Position numbers and translations under genes: made by a program
Source: CAXBMB01 sp052078155
GTDB lineage: Bacteria > Pseudomonadota > Alphaproteobacteria > Kiloniellales > DSM-21159
Reading direction: 5' to 3'
Assembly: GCA_052078155.1 (NCBI GenBank)
Contig: JBQJBP010000001.1
Coordinates: 1,736,001-1,800,000, forward strand
Length of the DNA: 64,000 nucleotides
Shown here: positions 8,289 through 16,300 of the stretch, one piece after another
Numbering within the stretch: position 1 is the first letter of the stretch
Layout of the letters: every line of letters begins with the position of its first letter
Notes under the pieces: model-generated
What the model was told of the DNA's origin: nothing
Database searches by the model: none
What the model saw: the letters and a program-made list of their open reading frames with translations, nothing else

Positions 8289-9206
8289 GTCTCCAGTCTC
8301 TTTATCTTCTTCTCCGTTAAAGAGCCGCTGCTGTTCCGTCAGCAAACGGGTAATGACCTTATCAACCAGCGCTTCGGCCTGATCTTTCGGCCAGAGGGAG
8401 GCACAGAGGTTTGCGCCGCCCAGAGGCGCTGTCATGGCTGTTGAAAAGGCCTGCAGAGCCGAACCGGACGTCCCCTCTTCTTTGGCAAGATCCGCCATCA
8501 CATCGGGCGAAAATGCTCCGGCAGACGGCAGAAGGGGAAACTCTGTCAGACTGTGAAGGGTACCCAGCAGTTTGGGGCCCAGAAACTGCGGCGGCACCCG
8601 GGCCTCCCCTTCCAGGGGCTGTCGGGCCAGCAGACGGCACGCTGTATGGCAGTAATAATCCAGCACGGGGTTATCCCGCCCCAGAACCATGAAAGCGTTG
8701 TGAACGTTGTGGCGGACTTTCCAACCGCCCTTTTGAGAAGCTGAGTTCCTGGCCCCGGCTGTAGTGGAGACTCCCGGCTGAACCCAGATTTCCTGACCAA
8801 AGGCGTAAGCCGCCAGTCTGTGGTCCGTCGCTGCGCCCTGTTCCTGATCCGAAAGATTGCTGTCCAACAGATCCGGTGGTCGCTGCCTGCCTGCATCCAG
8901 CCGGAGCGCCGGAGGATCAAAAATCAGAAAATCCGCGTCCGCCCAGATCACCCGCTCCCAGCCCTCTTTATGGAGCAGTTGCTGGGCCAGAAGCAGGCGG
9001 GCCACATCGGCCACCATCTGCAGACGCCCTTTCGCCCGCAGCACCAGGTCCTGCGGCACAAGCTCCAGAAAGCGGTCATCATAGAAGCGATAGGTAAAAC
9101 CCTGGTCCTTGGCCCAGTTTTCAACGGACCGCAGACAGCGCCCAATCCAGGCAGGCCTTTGCCCTTCTGCCGGGGCTGACTGATAGACCAGGGTTTTCAA
9201 AACCAT
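8277..9206 (-). CDS. Putative glycosyltransferase-like protein (GT-A type)
   Basis: 309 residues. An N-terminal LVYQSAPAEGQRPAWIGRCL, the segment AKDQGFTYRFYDD and then WERVIWADADFLIF resemble nucleotide-diphospho-sugar transferases, in which a D-x-D motif (DAD here) binds the metal and sugar nucleotide. The C-terminal half (KVRHNVHNAFMVLGRDNPVLDYY) fits the acceptor region of such enzymes. No signal peptide or membrane segment is seen. It lies 18 bases downstream of the propionyl-CoA synthetase gene on the same strand, so the two may be co-transcribed, although no functional link is obvious. The family call is tentative. Confidence 0.6.
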   Translation of the reverse strand: MVLKTLVYQSAPAEGQRPAWIGRCLRSVENWAKDQGFTYRFYDDRFLELVPQDLVLRAKGRLQMVADVARLLLAQQLLHKEGWERVIWADADFLIFDPPALRLDAGRQRPPDLLDSNLSDQEQGAATDHRLAAYAFGQEIWVQPGVSTTAGARNSASQKGGWKVRHNVHNAFMVLGRDNPVLDYYCHTACRLLARQPLEGEARVPPQFLGPKLLGTLHSLTEFPLLPSAGAFSPDVMADLAKEEGTSGSALQAFSTAMTAPLGGANLCASLWPKDQAEALVDKVITRLLTEQQRLFNGEEDKETGDLTA

Positions 9207-9224
9207 GGAGCAGATGGCTCCGCT

Positions 9225-11120
9225 CTATTCCTTGGCGTAGCCAAGGTCACGCAGGTTCTCGGTGATCTCGTCGATGATGGCGGGATCATCGATGGTGGCG
9301 GGCACCTTGAACTCTTCACTGTCGGCAATCTTGCGCATGGTGGCGCGCAGGATCTTGCCGGAGCGGGTCTTGGGCAGGCGCTGAACCACCGTGGCCTGCT
9401 TGAAAGCCGCCACCGGGCCAATCTTCTCGCGCACCAGTTTGACGACTTCTGCCACCACCTCTTCATGGGGTCGGTTGACCCCGGCGTTCAGCACCAGAAA
9501 GCCCAGCGGCAACTGCCCTTTGAGCGCATCATGAGCGCCGACCACCGCGCATTCAGCAACGTCGGGATGGCTGGCCAGTACTTCTTCCATGGCCCCGGTG
9601 GACAAACGGTGCCCGGCCACATTGATGATATCATCGGTGCGGGCCATGACGTGGACGTAACCGTCCTCGTCGATCTTTCCGGCGTCTCCCGTCTGATAGT
9701 AACCGGGGAATTCAGCCAGATAGGCGTCGAAATAGCGCTCTTTCGCATTCCACAGTGTTGGGAACGTGCCCGGCGGCATGGGCAGTTTGCCCACAATGCT
9801 GCCGATCTCGCCCGGCTTCACCGGATGGCCATCGGAATCCAGAACCTGCAGATCCCAGCCGGGGACCGGACGGGTCGGCGAGCCTGCCTTAACCGGCAGA
9901 GGTTCAATACCCATGCAGTTGGCAGCGATGGACCAGCCGGTTTCTGTCTGCCACCAGTGGTCAATCACCGGGACTTTCATTTTTTCCTGCGCCCAGAACA
10001 GCGTATCCGGGTCACAGCGTTCACCCGCCAGGAAGAGAGTGCGGAACTGGCTGAGATCGTAGTCAGCCAGGAACTTACCTTCCGGGTCCTGCTGGCGAAT
10101 GGCGCGGAAAGCTGTGGGGGCGGTAAAGAGAGCCGCCACCTTATGCTGCTCAATCACCCGCCAGAAGGCACCGGCATCAGGCGTCCCGACCGGCTTGCCT
10201 TCATAAAGCACGGTGGTGTTTCCGGCCAGAAGCGGGGCATAGATGATGTAGCTGTGTCCCACAACCCACCCCACATCCGACGCGGCCCAGTAAACTTCGC
10301 CCGGCTCCACGTCATAGATGTTCTTCATGGTCCAGTTCAGCGCCACAGCGTGACCGCCATTGTCACGGACGATGCCTTTGGGCTGGCCTGTGGTGCCCGA
10401 GGTATAGAGCACATACAGCGGATCGGTGGCTGCAACCGGCACGCAGTCAGCGGGTTCGGCTGCATCAACCACGTCATTCCAGTCCAGGTCCCGCCCCGCC
10501 ACCAAGGGGGCTTCTTCCATGGGCCGTTGCAGGATGATGCAATGCTCCGGCTTGTGAGCTGACAGCTCGATGGCCTGATCCAGCAGGGGTTTGTAAGCCA
10601 CCACACGTCCGGGTTCGATGCCGCAGGACGCCGACAGGATCATCTTGGGAGTGCAGTCTTCAATACGGGTCGCCAGTTCATTGGCGGCAAATCCACCAAA
10701 CACAACCGAATGAATGGCCCCCAGACGGGCGCAGGCCAGCATGGCCATGGCCGTTTCTGCCATCATGGGCATGTAGATGATCACCCGGTCACCTTTGCCA
10801 ACGCCCTGTGCCTTCATGGCCCCGGCCAGCTTGGCCACGGCATCGCGCAGTTCCCGGAAGCTGTAAGTTCTGACGGTGTCAGTGACCGGCGAATCGTAAA
10901 TCAGCGCGGCCTGATCGGCCCGCCCCTTTTCCACATGACGATCCAGCGCGTTGTAGCAGGTATTGAGTTCGCCGCCGGTGAACCATCGATAGTGGGGCGC
11001 GTCGCTGTCATCAAACAGCTTATCCCAGGGTTTTATCCAGTCGATGCCCTGTGCGGCCTCTGCCCAGAATCCCTCCGGGTCTGCCAGTGAACGGGCATGC
11101 ACTTCGTCAAAGCGCCCCAT
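9225..11120 (-). CDS. prpE: Propionyl-CoA synthetase
   Basis: 631-residue acyl-CoA synthetase of the acetyl/propionyl-CoA synthetase branch. It activates propionate (and likely acetate) with ATP and CoA through an acyl-adenylate. Evidence includes the N-terminal ACAS motif (RSLADPEGFWAEAA), the AMP-binding P-loop YTSGTTGQPKGIVRDNGGH, ASDVGWVVGHSYIIYAPLL, and the C-terminal KTRSGKILR carrying the catalytic, acetylatable lysine. SGTTGQPKGIVRDNGGH and overall length match PrpE better than Acs. I chose the ATG at 11120 because GGAGGA lies about 8 bases upstream. No methylcitrate or methylmalonyl genes are adjacent. Confidence 0.9.
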   Translation of the reverse strand: MGRFDEVHARSLADPEGFWAEAAQGIDWIKPWDKLFDDSDAPHYRWFTGGELNTCYNALDRHVEKGRADQAALIYDSPVTDTVRTYSFRELRDAVAKLAGAMKAQGVGKGDRVIIYMPMMAETAMAMLACARLGAIHSVVFGGFAANELATRIEDCTPKMILSASCGIEPGRVVAYKPLLDQAIELSAHKPEHCIILQRPMEEAPLVAGRDLDWNDVVDAAEPADCVPVAATDPLYVLYTSGTTGQPKGIVRDNGGHAVALNWTMKNIYDVEPGEVYWAASDVGWVVGHSYIIYAPLLAGNTTVLYEGKPVGTPDAGAFWRVIEQHKVAALFTAPTAFRAIRQQDPEGKFLADYDLSQFRTLFLAGERCDPDTLFWAQEKMKVPVIDHWWQTETGWSIAANCMGIEPLPVKAGSPTRPVPGWDLQVLDSDGHPVKPGEIGSIVGKLPMPPGTFPTLWNAKERYFDAYLAEFPGYYQTGDAGKIDEDGYVHVMARTDDIINVAGHRLSTGAMEEVLASHPDVAECAVVGAHDALKGQLPLGFLVLNAGVNRPHEEVVAEVVKLVREKIGPVAAFKQATVVQRLPKTRSGKILRATMRKIADSEEFKVPATIDDPAIIDEITENLRDLGYAKE

Positions 11121-11391
11121 GAACCTAATCCTCCCAAATACTGCTGTTTTGTGGCCCCAAAGCCGGGCCGTCAGTTGGAGGGGAGTTTGCCAAGGGGCCT
11201 GTGGCCTGTAAACCAAACAAATCTTTGCGTATTACGGAAAGTCAGCTCTTTTTCCGCCGCCAAAAGTCGCAAACAAATTCTGGTTTGGTGAAAATGTTCG
11301 TGTCCGACCAGGTTTCTGAGGTCGACAACCGTCCGGGCGAAGCAAGCGCTCCGCCAGCAATTCTGATCTGCGGGGTTCAGTCAACCAAAGC

Positions 11392-11955
11392 CTACTCGTA
11401 GAGGGGATAGGCCGTATTGATGCGCTCTGCATTGGGCAGCAGCCAGCCTTCGATCAGGAAGCCCTGGCCGGATTTGCCACGCCACTTCCCTTTTGGCAAT
11501 CCGTCTTTCCCCTGCCCCTTTCCAGAAGTTTCATAGGCATGGAGGATGGCCGTCAGGACCTTTTCCTGATCCCAGTCATCCGGAAACATGGAGGAAAACT
11601 TGCAGGCGCCGGTTTCACTTTTCGGTTCTCCGGCTTTGGGAGCTTCAGGTCCCATGCACACCCGCGCTTTGTAGACACCGGCCGAATTCGGATCTGCCAG
11701 CAGCCGGGCCACCAGCGCTTCCCCTGCCGTTCTCTCTTTCGCCAGCGCATGATAGCCGGTGGGTTTGCCGCTGGCTTTGACTTCGCCACAGAAGATATGG
11801 GTGAGATTGACCGGCGGACTGCTTTTTGACCACTGGGCCCGCGGGGCCTGACAATCCAGGATCACCGGACCGTCGCCACCCGACACAAAAGCAAAGCCAA
11901 TGATCACCAGCAGGAAAAGCCCTGCGGTGATGCCGATGGTATGTCTTCCCCCCAA
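11392..11955 (-). CDS. Exported or membrane-anchored EndoU-like nuclease domain protein
   Basis: 187 residues with a TTG start (AGGAAG 8 bases upstream). Residues 7-24 are a hydrophobic signal or anchor. Residues 50-187 follow the bacterial EndoU pattern: THIFCGE (H53), GYHALA (H69), GVYKARV, K119 in KFSSMFPDDWDQEKVLTAI, and the closing INTAYP (T181, Y183). In EndoU ribonucleases two His, one Lys and a C-terminal Thr/Tyr form the active site, and equivalents of all are present. It is a lone domain, with no polymorphic-toxin delivery region and no adjacent immunity-like gene. It is expected in the periplasm or outside the cell. The family call rests on motif recognition only. Confidence 0.65.
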   Translation of the reverse strand: MGGRHTIGITAGLFLLVIIGFAFVSGGDGPVILDCQAPRAQWSKSSPPVNLTHIFCGEVKASGKPTGYHALAKERTAGEALVARLLADPNSAGVYKARVCMGPEAPKAGEPKSETGACKFSSMFPDDWDQEKVLTAILHAYETSGKGQGKDGLPKGKWRGKSGQGFLIEGWLLPNAERINTAYPLYE

Positions 11956-12131
11956 AACCTCTGCTTCCTTCTAACCGACGGTCCTCAACACCTCCTCTGC
12001 TTTCCAGAAAGCCGCACACCCTTTCGGGTGGATTGGAACAGGAGCTGTCGTTTTTCCCATTATCCGCCGCCACAAGCTGACGTACAACCCACAGTCAATT
12101 CCTCTGCGTTGCCCCTACCCATCGGTTTATG

Positions 12132-12144
12132 TTGCACTGCACAA
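12132..12144. promoter_or_regulatory. Near-palindromic TTGCACTGCACAA site upstream of the acyl-CoA synthetase gene
   Basis: TTGCACTGCACAA lies 70 bases upstream of the start at 12214 and just ahead of an AT-rich stretch. TGC/GCA-rich sites of this sort precede polyhydroxyalkanoate genes under PhaR control in some alphaproteobacteria. No PHA gene is in the window, so the assignment is weak. Confidence 0.25.
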
Positions 12145-12213
12145 TAATTTTCGTTACACAATCCACCCAACAACAGAATAATCTTACAAAAACACCCCTG
12201 GGAGACACCATTC

Positions 12214-13851
12214 ATGTCCAATCAGCAGCCCACCGCGTCTTCGATGAGCAGTTACGATCTTCCAGAAAAAAACGCTGCCAACTACGTCCCCCTGTCGCCT
12301 CTGTCTTTCCTGCCGCGCACCGCAGCCACCTATCCGGATCACCCGGCGGTGGTCCATGGTGCGCGCCGTTACAGCTGGTCTGAAGCCTATGAGCGCTGCA
12401 AAAGGCTCGGCTCGGCGCTGAGCAGGAAAGGAATCGGCAAAGGCGATACGGTCGCAGTTATGGCTCCCAACACCCCGGAAATGTGGGAAGCCCACTATGG
12501 GGTGCCCATGGCAGGCGCGGTTCTCAACACGCTCAACGTCCGGCTGGATGCCGCCACCCTTGGCTTTATCCTCAATCACGGGGAAGCCAAGGTGCTGCTG
12601 ACGGACAGTGAATTTCATGCGGTCATTGCCGAGGCGCTGAAGCTGGTGGACCACGACATCCTTGTGGTGGACATCGAAGACAGCGAAGGCCCCGGGGGTG
12701 AGCGGCTCGGCAGCGTGAACTACGAAGACTTCCTGGCGTCAGGCGATCCCGGCTTTGACTGGCAGATGCCCGGCGATGAATGGGACGCCATCGCGCTCAA
12801 CTACACCTCTGGCACGACCGGCAATCCCAAGGGGGTGATCTATCATCACCGCGGGGCCTACCTGAATGCCGTGGGCAATGTGATGACCTGGCAGTTGCCA
12901 CATCATCCGGTCTATCTCTGGACCCTGCCCATGTTCCATTGTAACGGCTGGTGTTTCCCCTGGACCATCACGGCCCAGGCAGGCACTCACGTTTGCCTGC
13001 GCAAGGTCTCCACCGATGACATCTACGCTGCCCTGTCCGACCGGGGAGTGACGCACCTCTGTGGTGCCCCCATCATCATGCAGATGGTGCTGGATGGCAG
13101 CGAGGCGCAGAAGGCGTCCTTCGAACACACGGTCAACATGATGACAGCTGCGGCCCCGCCGCCTGCAAAGGTTCTGGCGGACATGAAAGCCAACGGCTTT
13201 GACGTGACCCATGTTTATGGCCTGACGGAAACCTATGGACCGTCTGTGGTTTGCGCCTGGAATCAGGACTGGAACAGCCTGTCGATTGAAGACCAGGCCG
13301 CCAAACAGGCCCGCCAGGGTGTGGCCTATGCCGTTCAGGAAGAACTGATGGTGGCAGACCCGGACAGCCTGCAGCCCGTACCCGCCGATGGCCAGACCAT
13401 TGGAGAGGTGATGACCCGGGGCAACATCGTAATGAAAGGCTATCTGAAAAACCCCGCAACGACGGAGGAGTCCTTTAAAGGGGGCTGGTATCACACTGGC
13501 GATCTGGGCGTCATGCACCCCGACGGCTATATCCAGCTCAAAGACCGCTCCAAGGACATCATCATTTCTGGCGGGGAAAACATCTCCTCCATTGAAATTG
13601 AAGATCTGCTCTACAAGCATCCTGCCGTCCTGGCCGCCGCCGTGGTGGCCAAGCCTGATGAAAAATGGGGCGAAACCCCTTGTGCTTTCATTGAGCTGAA
13701 AAGCGGCCACAGCCCAACTGCTGAAGAGATCATCGCCTTTTGCAGGGACAATCTGGCCCACTTCAAATGCCCGCGCACGGTGATTTTCGGCGACCTGCCG
13801 AAAACCTCCACCGGCAAGATTCAGAAGTTCGTTCTGCGCCAACAGGTCTGA
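12214..13851 (+). CDS. AMP-dependent acyl-CoA synthetase (medium-chain type)
   Basis: 545-residue adenylate-forming enzyme that activates a carboxylic acid to its CoA thioester. Motifs: YTSGTTGNPKGVIYHHRGAY (P-loop), MFHCNGWCFPW, VYGLTETYGPSV, GDLGVMHPDGY and the C-terminal KTSTGKIQKFVLR with the catalytic lysine. The LPMFHCNGW and HHRGAY variants place it with enzymes annotated as medium-chain or DmdB-like acyl-CoA synthetases. The exact substrate (fatty acid, aromatic acid or methylmercaptopropionate) cannot be told. GGGAG precedes the ATG. It stands alone. Confidence 0.88.
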   Translation: MSNQQPTASSMSSYDLPEKNAANYVPLSPLSFLPRTAATYPDHPAVVHGARRYSWSEAYERCKRLGSALSRKGIGKGDTVAVMAPNTPEMWEAHYGVPMAGAVLNTLNVRLDAATLGFILNHGEAKVLLTDSEFHAVIAEALKLVDHDILVVDIEDSEGPGGERLGSVNYEDFLASGDPGFDWQMPGDEWDAIALNYTSGTTGNPKGVIYHHRGAYLNAVGNVMTWQLPHHPVYLWTLPMFHCNGWCFPWTITAQAGTHVCLRKVSTDDIYAALSDRGVTHLCGAPIIMQMVLDGSEAQKASFEHTVNMMTAAAPPPAKVLADMKANGFDVTHVYGLTETYGPSVVCAWNQDWNSLSIEDQAAKQARQGVAYAVQEELMVADPDSLQPVPADGQTIGEVMTRGNIVMKGYLKNPATTEESFKGGWYHTGDLGVMHPDGYIQLKDRSKDIIISGGENISSIEIEDLLYKHPAVLAAAVVAKPDEKWGETPCAFIELKSGHSPTAEEIIAFCRDNLAHFKCPRTVIFGDLPKTSTGKIQKFVLRQQV

Positions 13852-14371
13852 CAAATAGCTCCGTCACGCCCAAGAAGGGTCAGGGAAGCGGAGGTGATGC
13901 GACGCCTGCGCGTGCTTTTGCACGACACAGCAGAAGCGCTCAGCTCAATTGAGCTGCCTCCAGCTCCCACCTTCAACACAGAGGCAAAGGGACAAAAAAC
14001 GACACCTGCCAGCAAAGCGAGACAGGTTGTCTCCTCTTCCGCGCCAGCAGATCCGATCTACAGCTTAAAGAGGTGCCCACCTCCGGCAGGCCTGCAGACC
14101 GGTACAAGGGTCCGGGGATAGAATCTGCACGGTCTGGTGGGCAGAGACCTGACCCTCCTCTTTGCTCGGCGTGAGTTTTCCGCCTGCCGTTCAGGCCGGA
14201 ACCGGAAATCAAACGACATCATTGTGCTGTCGGATGGAAAACAGGCGCAGGAAAAGATTTCAAATTTCCTGCCTGATATTCCTAATGCCTACGTATCGTT
14301 AATGAATTTTTGCCGATTTTCGCCTCTCTGGGTTCTAATGCTGCAAGAGAGAGGGAATCTGAGAAATTTTA

Positions 14372-14387
14372 TTAACAAAACCTTAAC
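14372..14387 (+). promoter_or_regulatory. CtrA-like binding site
   Basis: TTAACAAAACCTTAAC fits the full alphaproteobacterial CtrA consensus TTAA-N7-TTAAC exactly. It lies in a gene-free convergent region, not in front of an annotated gene, so its target is unclear. Confidence 0.35.
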
Positions 14388-14465
14388 GCACTCAAACCAC
14401 AGCACAGAAGACAGGTGTGTAAACAGGCAGCACTCTGCAACAAAAATTCACGATGTCTGCACCAC

Positions 14466-14500
14466 AAAAAACCGGCGTCCCAAATCAGGAACGCCGGTTT
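14466..14500 (-). terminator. Intrinsic terminator of the YdcH-like gene
   Basis: 10-bp arms (AAACCGGCGT at 14469-14478 and its complement at 14491-14500). Read on the minus strand the hairpin is followed by a run of six T's, which identifies it as the terminator for 14656-14847. On the plus strand the tract is poor. Confidence 0.8.
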
Positions 14501-14655
14501 GCTTGCTCTTTAAAAGGAACCTCGCCGGGCTTCTGCCTCTAGCGGCGTGTTCTTGTATGGCAATTCAGATCTTTTGATTGCGGGCTTTAAAGTCAGCCGT
14601 TGCCACAAAGTAAATCTGGTATGAATGCGGGAGAATGCCCGCGAAAGATCAGGGT

Positions 14656-14847
14656 TTAATGGGTCCCCATGGATCCATTGGAAAGAGTGGCAATCTCGTC
14701 CTTGATTTTTAGTTTTTCACGCTTGAGGTCGTGGATCACCATGTCGTCCGGATGGGGACGTAAATTCTCTTGCTCAAGTGCCGTATCCAGGCTGGCGTGC
14801 TTCTTCTGAAGAGCTACGATATGGTCCTGCATGCTCATTGGACTCAT
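14656..14847 (-). CDS. YdcH/DUF465 family small protein
   Basis: 63-residue helical protein of the DUF465 (YdcH) family: MQDHIVALQKKHASLDTAL, then LKREKLKIKDEIATL, two amphipathic helices predicted to form a coiled-coil hairpin. Function is unknown. Several in-frame ATGs exist (14853, 14847, 14838, 14832); 14847 has AGGA at a fitting distance. A paralogue lies at 17699-17923. It is transcribed divergently from ubiX. Confidence 0.8.
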   Translation of the reverse strand: MSPMSMQDHIVALQKKHASLDTALEQENLRPHPDDMVIHDLKREKLKIKDEIATLSNGSMGTH

Positions 14848-14992
14848 CTCCATTCCTGTTTCTGTACCAGATGATGTTACGCCTATATGACAACAAAGGC
14901 CAAGCGATTGATGCAACAATTCTCTGGGTAAAAATTCATTTGGTTACGGGCAAAAAGCGTTACAATAGGCCGACTTAACAAAAGGAACGAAA

Positions 14993-15565
14993 ATGGCTGC
15001 GACCTTCCGTCTCATCGTTGGAATCTCCGGTGCCAGCGGGGTGATTTACGGCATTCGGTTGCTGGAGGCTCTCCAGGAACTCCCGGTTGAATCCCACCTG
15101 GTGATGAGCAAGTCAGCCGAGGTCACGCTGGCGCATGAAAGCCGATTGAAAGTGCGAGAGGTTCAGGCCCTGGCCGATGTGGTTTATCCCGTTGGCGACA
15201 TCGGGGCAGCCATCTCCAGCGGCTCTTTCAAAACCATGGGCATGGTCATCGCCCCCTGTTCCGTCCGGTCGCTGGCTGAGATTGCCAATGGCGTGACCTC
15301 CAGTCTGTTGACCCGGGCGGCGGATGTGGTGCTGAAGGAACAGCGTCGGCTGGTGCTGATGGTGCGGGAAACACCTCTTCACTCCGGCCATCTGCGCAAC
15401 ATGCTGACTCTGTCGGATATGGGGGCCGTCATTGCCCCGCCCGTTCCCGCCTTCTACAGCAATCCGGAAAATCTGGATGATCTGGTCAACCAGACCGTGG
15501 GCCGGGTACTGGACCTCTTCGATCTGGACAGTCCCCTGGTCAAACGCTGGAAGGAACCGTCCTAA
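14993..15565 (+). CDS. ubiX: Flavin prenyltransferase UbiX
   Basis: 190 residues. UbiX makes prenylated FMN from FMN and dimethylallyl phosphate; prFMN is the cofactor of UbiD decarboxylases such as the one in ubiquinone biosynthesis. The N-terminal GISGASGVIYGIRLL phosphate loop, SGSFKTMGMVIAPCSVRSLAEIANG and the LVLMVRETPLHSGHL segment (conserved Arg and Glu) are diagnostic. AAAGGAACG lies 8 bases before the ATG. No ubiD is in the window. COQ9 at 27697-28380 belongs to the same pathway but is unlinked. Confidence 0.95.
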   Translation: MAATFRLIVGISGASGVIYGIRLLEALQELPVESHLVMSKSAEVTLAHESRLKVREVQALADVVYPVGDIGAAISSGSFKTMGMVIAPCSVRSLAEIANGVTSSLLTRAADVVLKEQRRLVLMVRETPLHSGHLRNMLTLSDMGAVIAPPVPAFYSNPENLDDLVNQTVGRVLDLFDLDSPLVKRWKEPS

Positions 15566-15733
15566 CCCCTGACCCGTTCCCCAAACGACTGAAAAGACTG
15601 CCTGATTCCGGTACTCCTGCGCAGTCAGTCCGCTTGAACCGGTCTGCCGGAAGACTCATGCCCTGAACAATGCCCTCTGACTGGCCCGGAAACTCTCCTG
15701 CCGCTCAGCCGACAAAAGACCCTAAAGGGTCGA

Positions 15734-16300
15734 CTACCGCTGGTCCGGAAAGAGGCGCACCAGCAACAGGCCCAGGGCCTGCTGCCCCTGGGCATCCAAT
15801 CCCCCGTCCTTTACGGCTGACAGACGCTTTAGATAGGCCCGGCTGTTTGCTTCAGCGGCCCGGCGACCCTGGGGATAGAGAGCTTCATCTCCGGGCGGGA
15901 TTGGCAGGCAGGCAAAGAGGATATCCTGCTCTCGTCTTTCGGCGATTAACTCCTGCTGCTTGATGGTCTGACGCAAGCTCCCTTCGCGCTCTGCCGGCAG
16001 GGTTTCCTGGGTTTTCAGCCAGCTGCGGGCAGCCCGCAGAGGACGCACAACTTCCCGGTGCCAGCCCTCAACGGCCTGCAGCAGTCGATCCCATTCCGTT
16101 GACGACAGGGTTTCCCCCCGTTGTCCCCGCCACAGACCATACAGCAGCAGGTTGACGTCTGCAGCGTACAGAGCCTGCAGGGTCAAACAGGCGTCCGGCA
16201 CCTGGGGCCGCCCGTAAAATGACAGCGAAAAGGCCCAAAAGAGATTGCCGTCCGCCTGGGTCAGACTTTGTGAGAAATCGCCGCTCGGGGGAGGCGTCAT
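15734..16300 (-). CDS. TIGR02444 family protein
   Basis: 188 residues. NLFWAFSLSFYGRPQVPDACLTLQ followed by ADVNLLLYGLWRG is the signature of TIGR02444 (DUF2390), an uncharacterised proteobacterial family. The rest is helical and charged. Its start overlaps the stop of the phosphofructokinase gene by 4 bases (ATGA), so it is the second gene of a two-gene operon. No signal peptide. Function unknown; the coupling to pfk is the only clue. Confidence 0.85.
   Translation of the reverse strand: MTPPPSGDFSQSLTQADGNLFWAFSLSFYGRPQVPDACLTLQALYAADVNLLLYGLWRGQRGETLSSTEWDRLLQAVEGWHREVVRPLRAARSWLKTQETLPAEREGSLRQTIKQQELIAERREQDILFACLPIPPGDEALYPQGRRAAEANSRAYLKRLSAVKDGGLDAQGQQALGLLLVRLFPDQR

Larger units (their letters stand above)
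13852..14655. other. Large convergent gene-free region with palindromes
   Basis: 804 bases between two convergent genes with no credible coding frame. It holds a perfect 16-bp palindrome CAGCTCAATTGAGCTG (13941-13956), a 6-bp-arm palindrome GAGGTG-CC-CACCTC (14070-14083), a bulged hairpin CAGGCGCAGGAAA...TTTCCTGCCTG (14242-14275), a CtrA-like site (14372-14387) and the terminator of the downstream minus-strand gene (14466-14500). Confidence 0.5.

Noticed and set aside
14390..14510. Small RNA starting after the CtrA-like site and ending at the 14469-14500 hairpin
   Set aside because: The hairpin has its T-run on the minus strand, so it is best explained as the terminator of the YdcH-like gene.
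14137..14577. 146-codon plus-strand frame in the 804-base gap
   Set aside because: It runs through the terminator hairpin of the opposite gene, has no ribosome-binding site and no recognisable sequence pattern.
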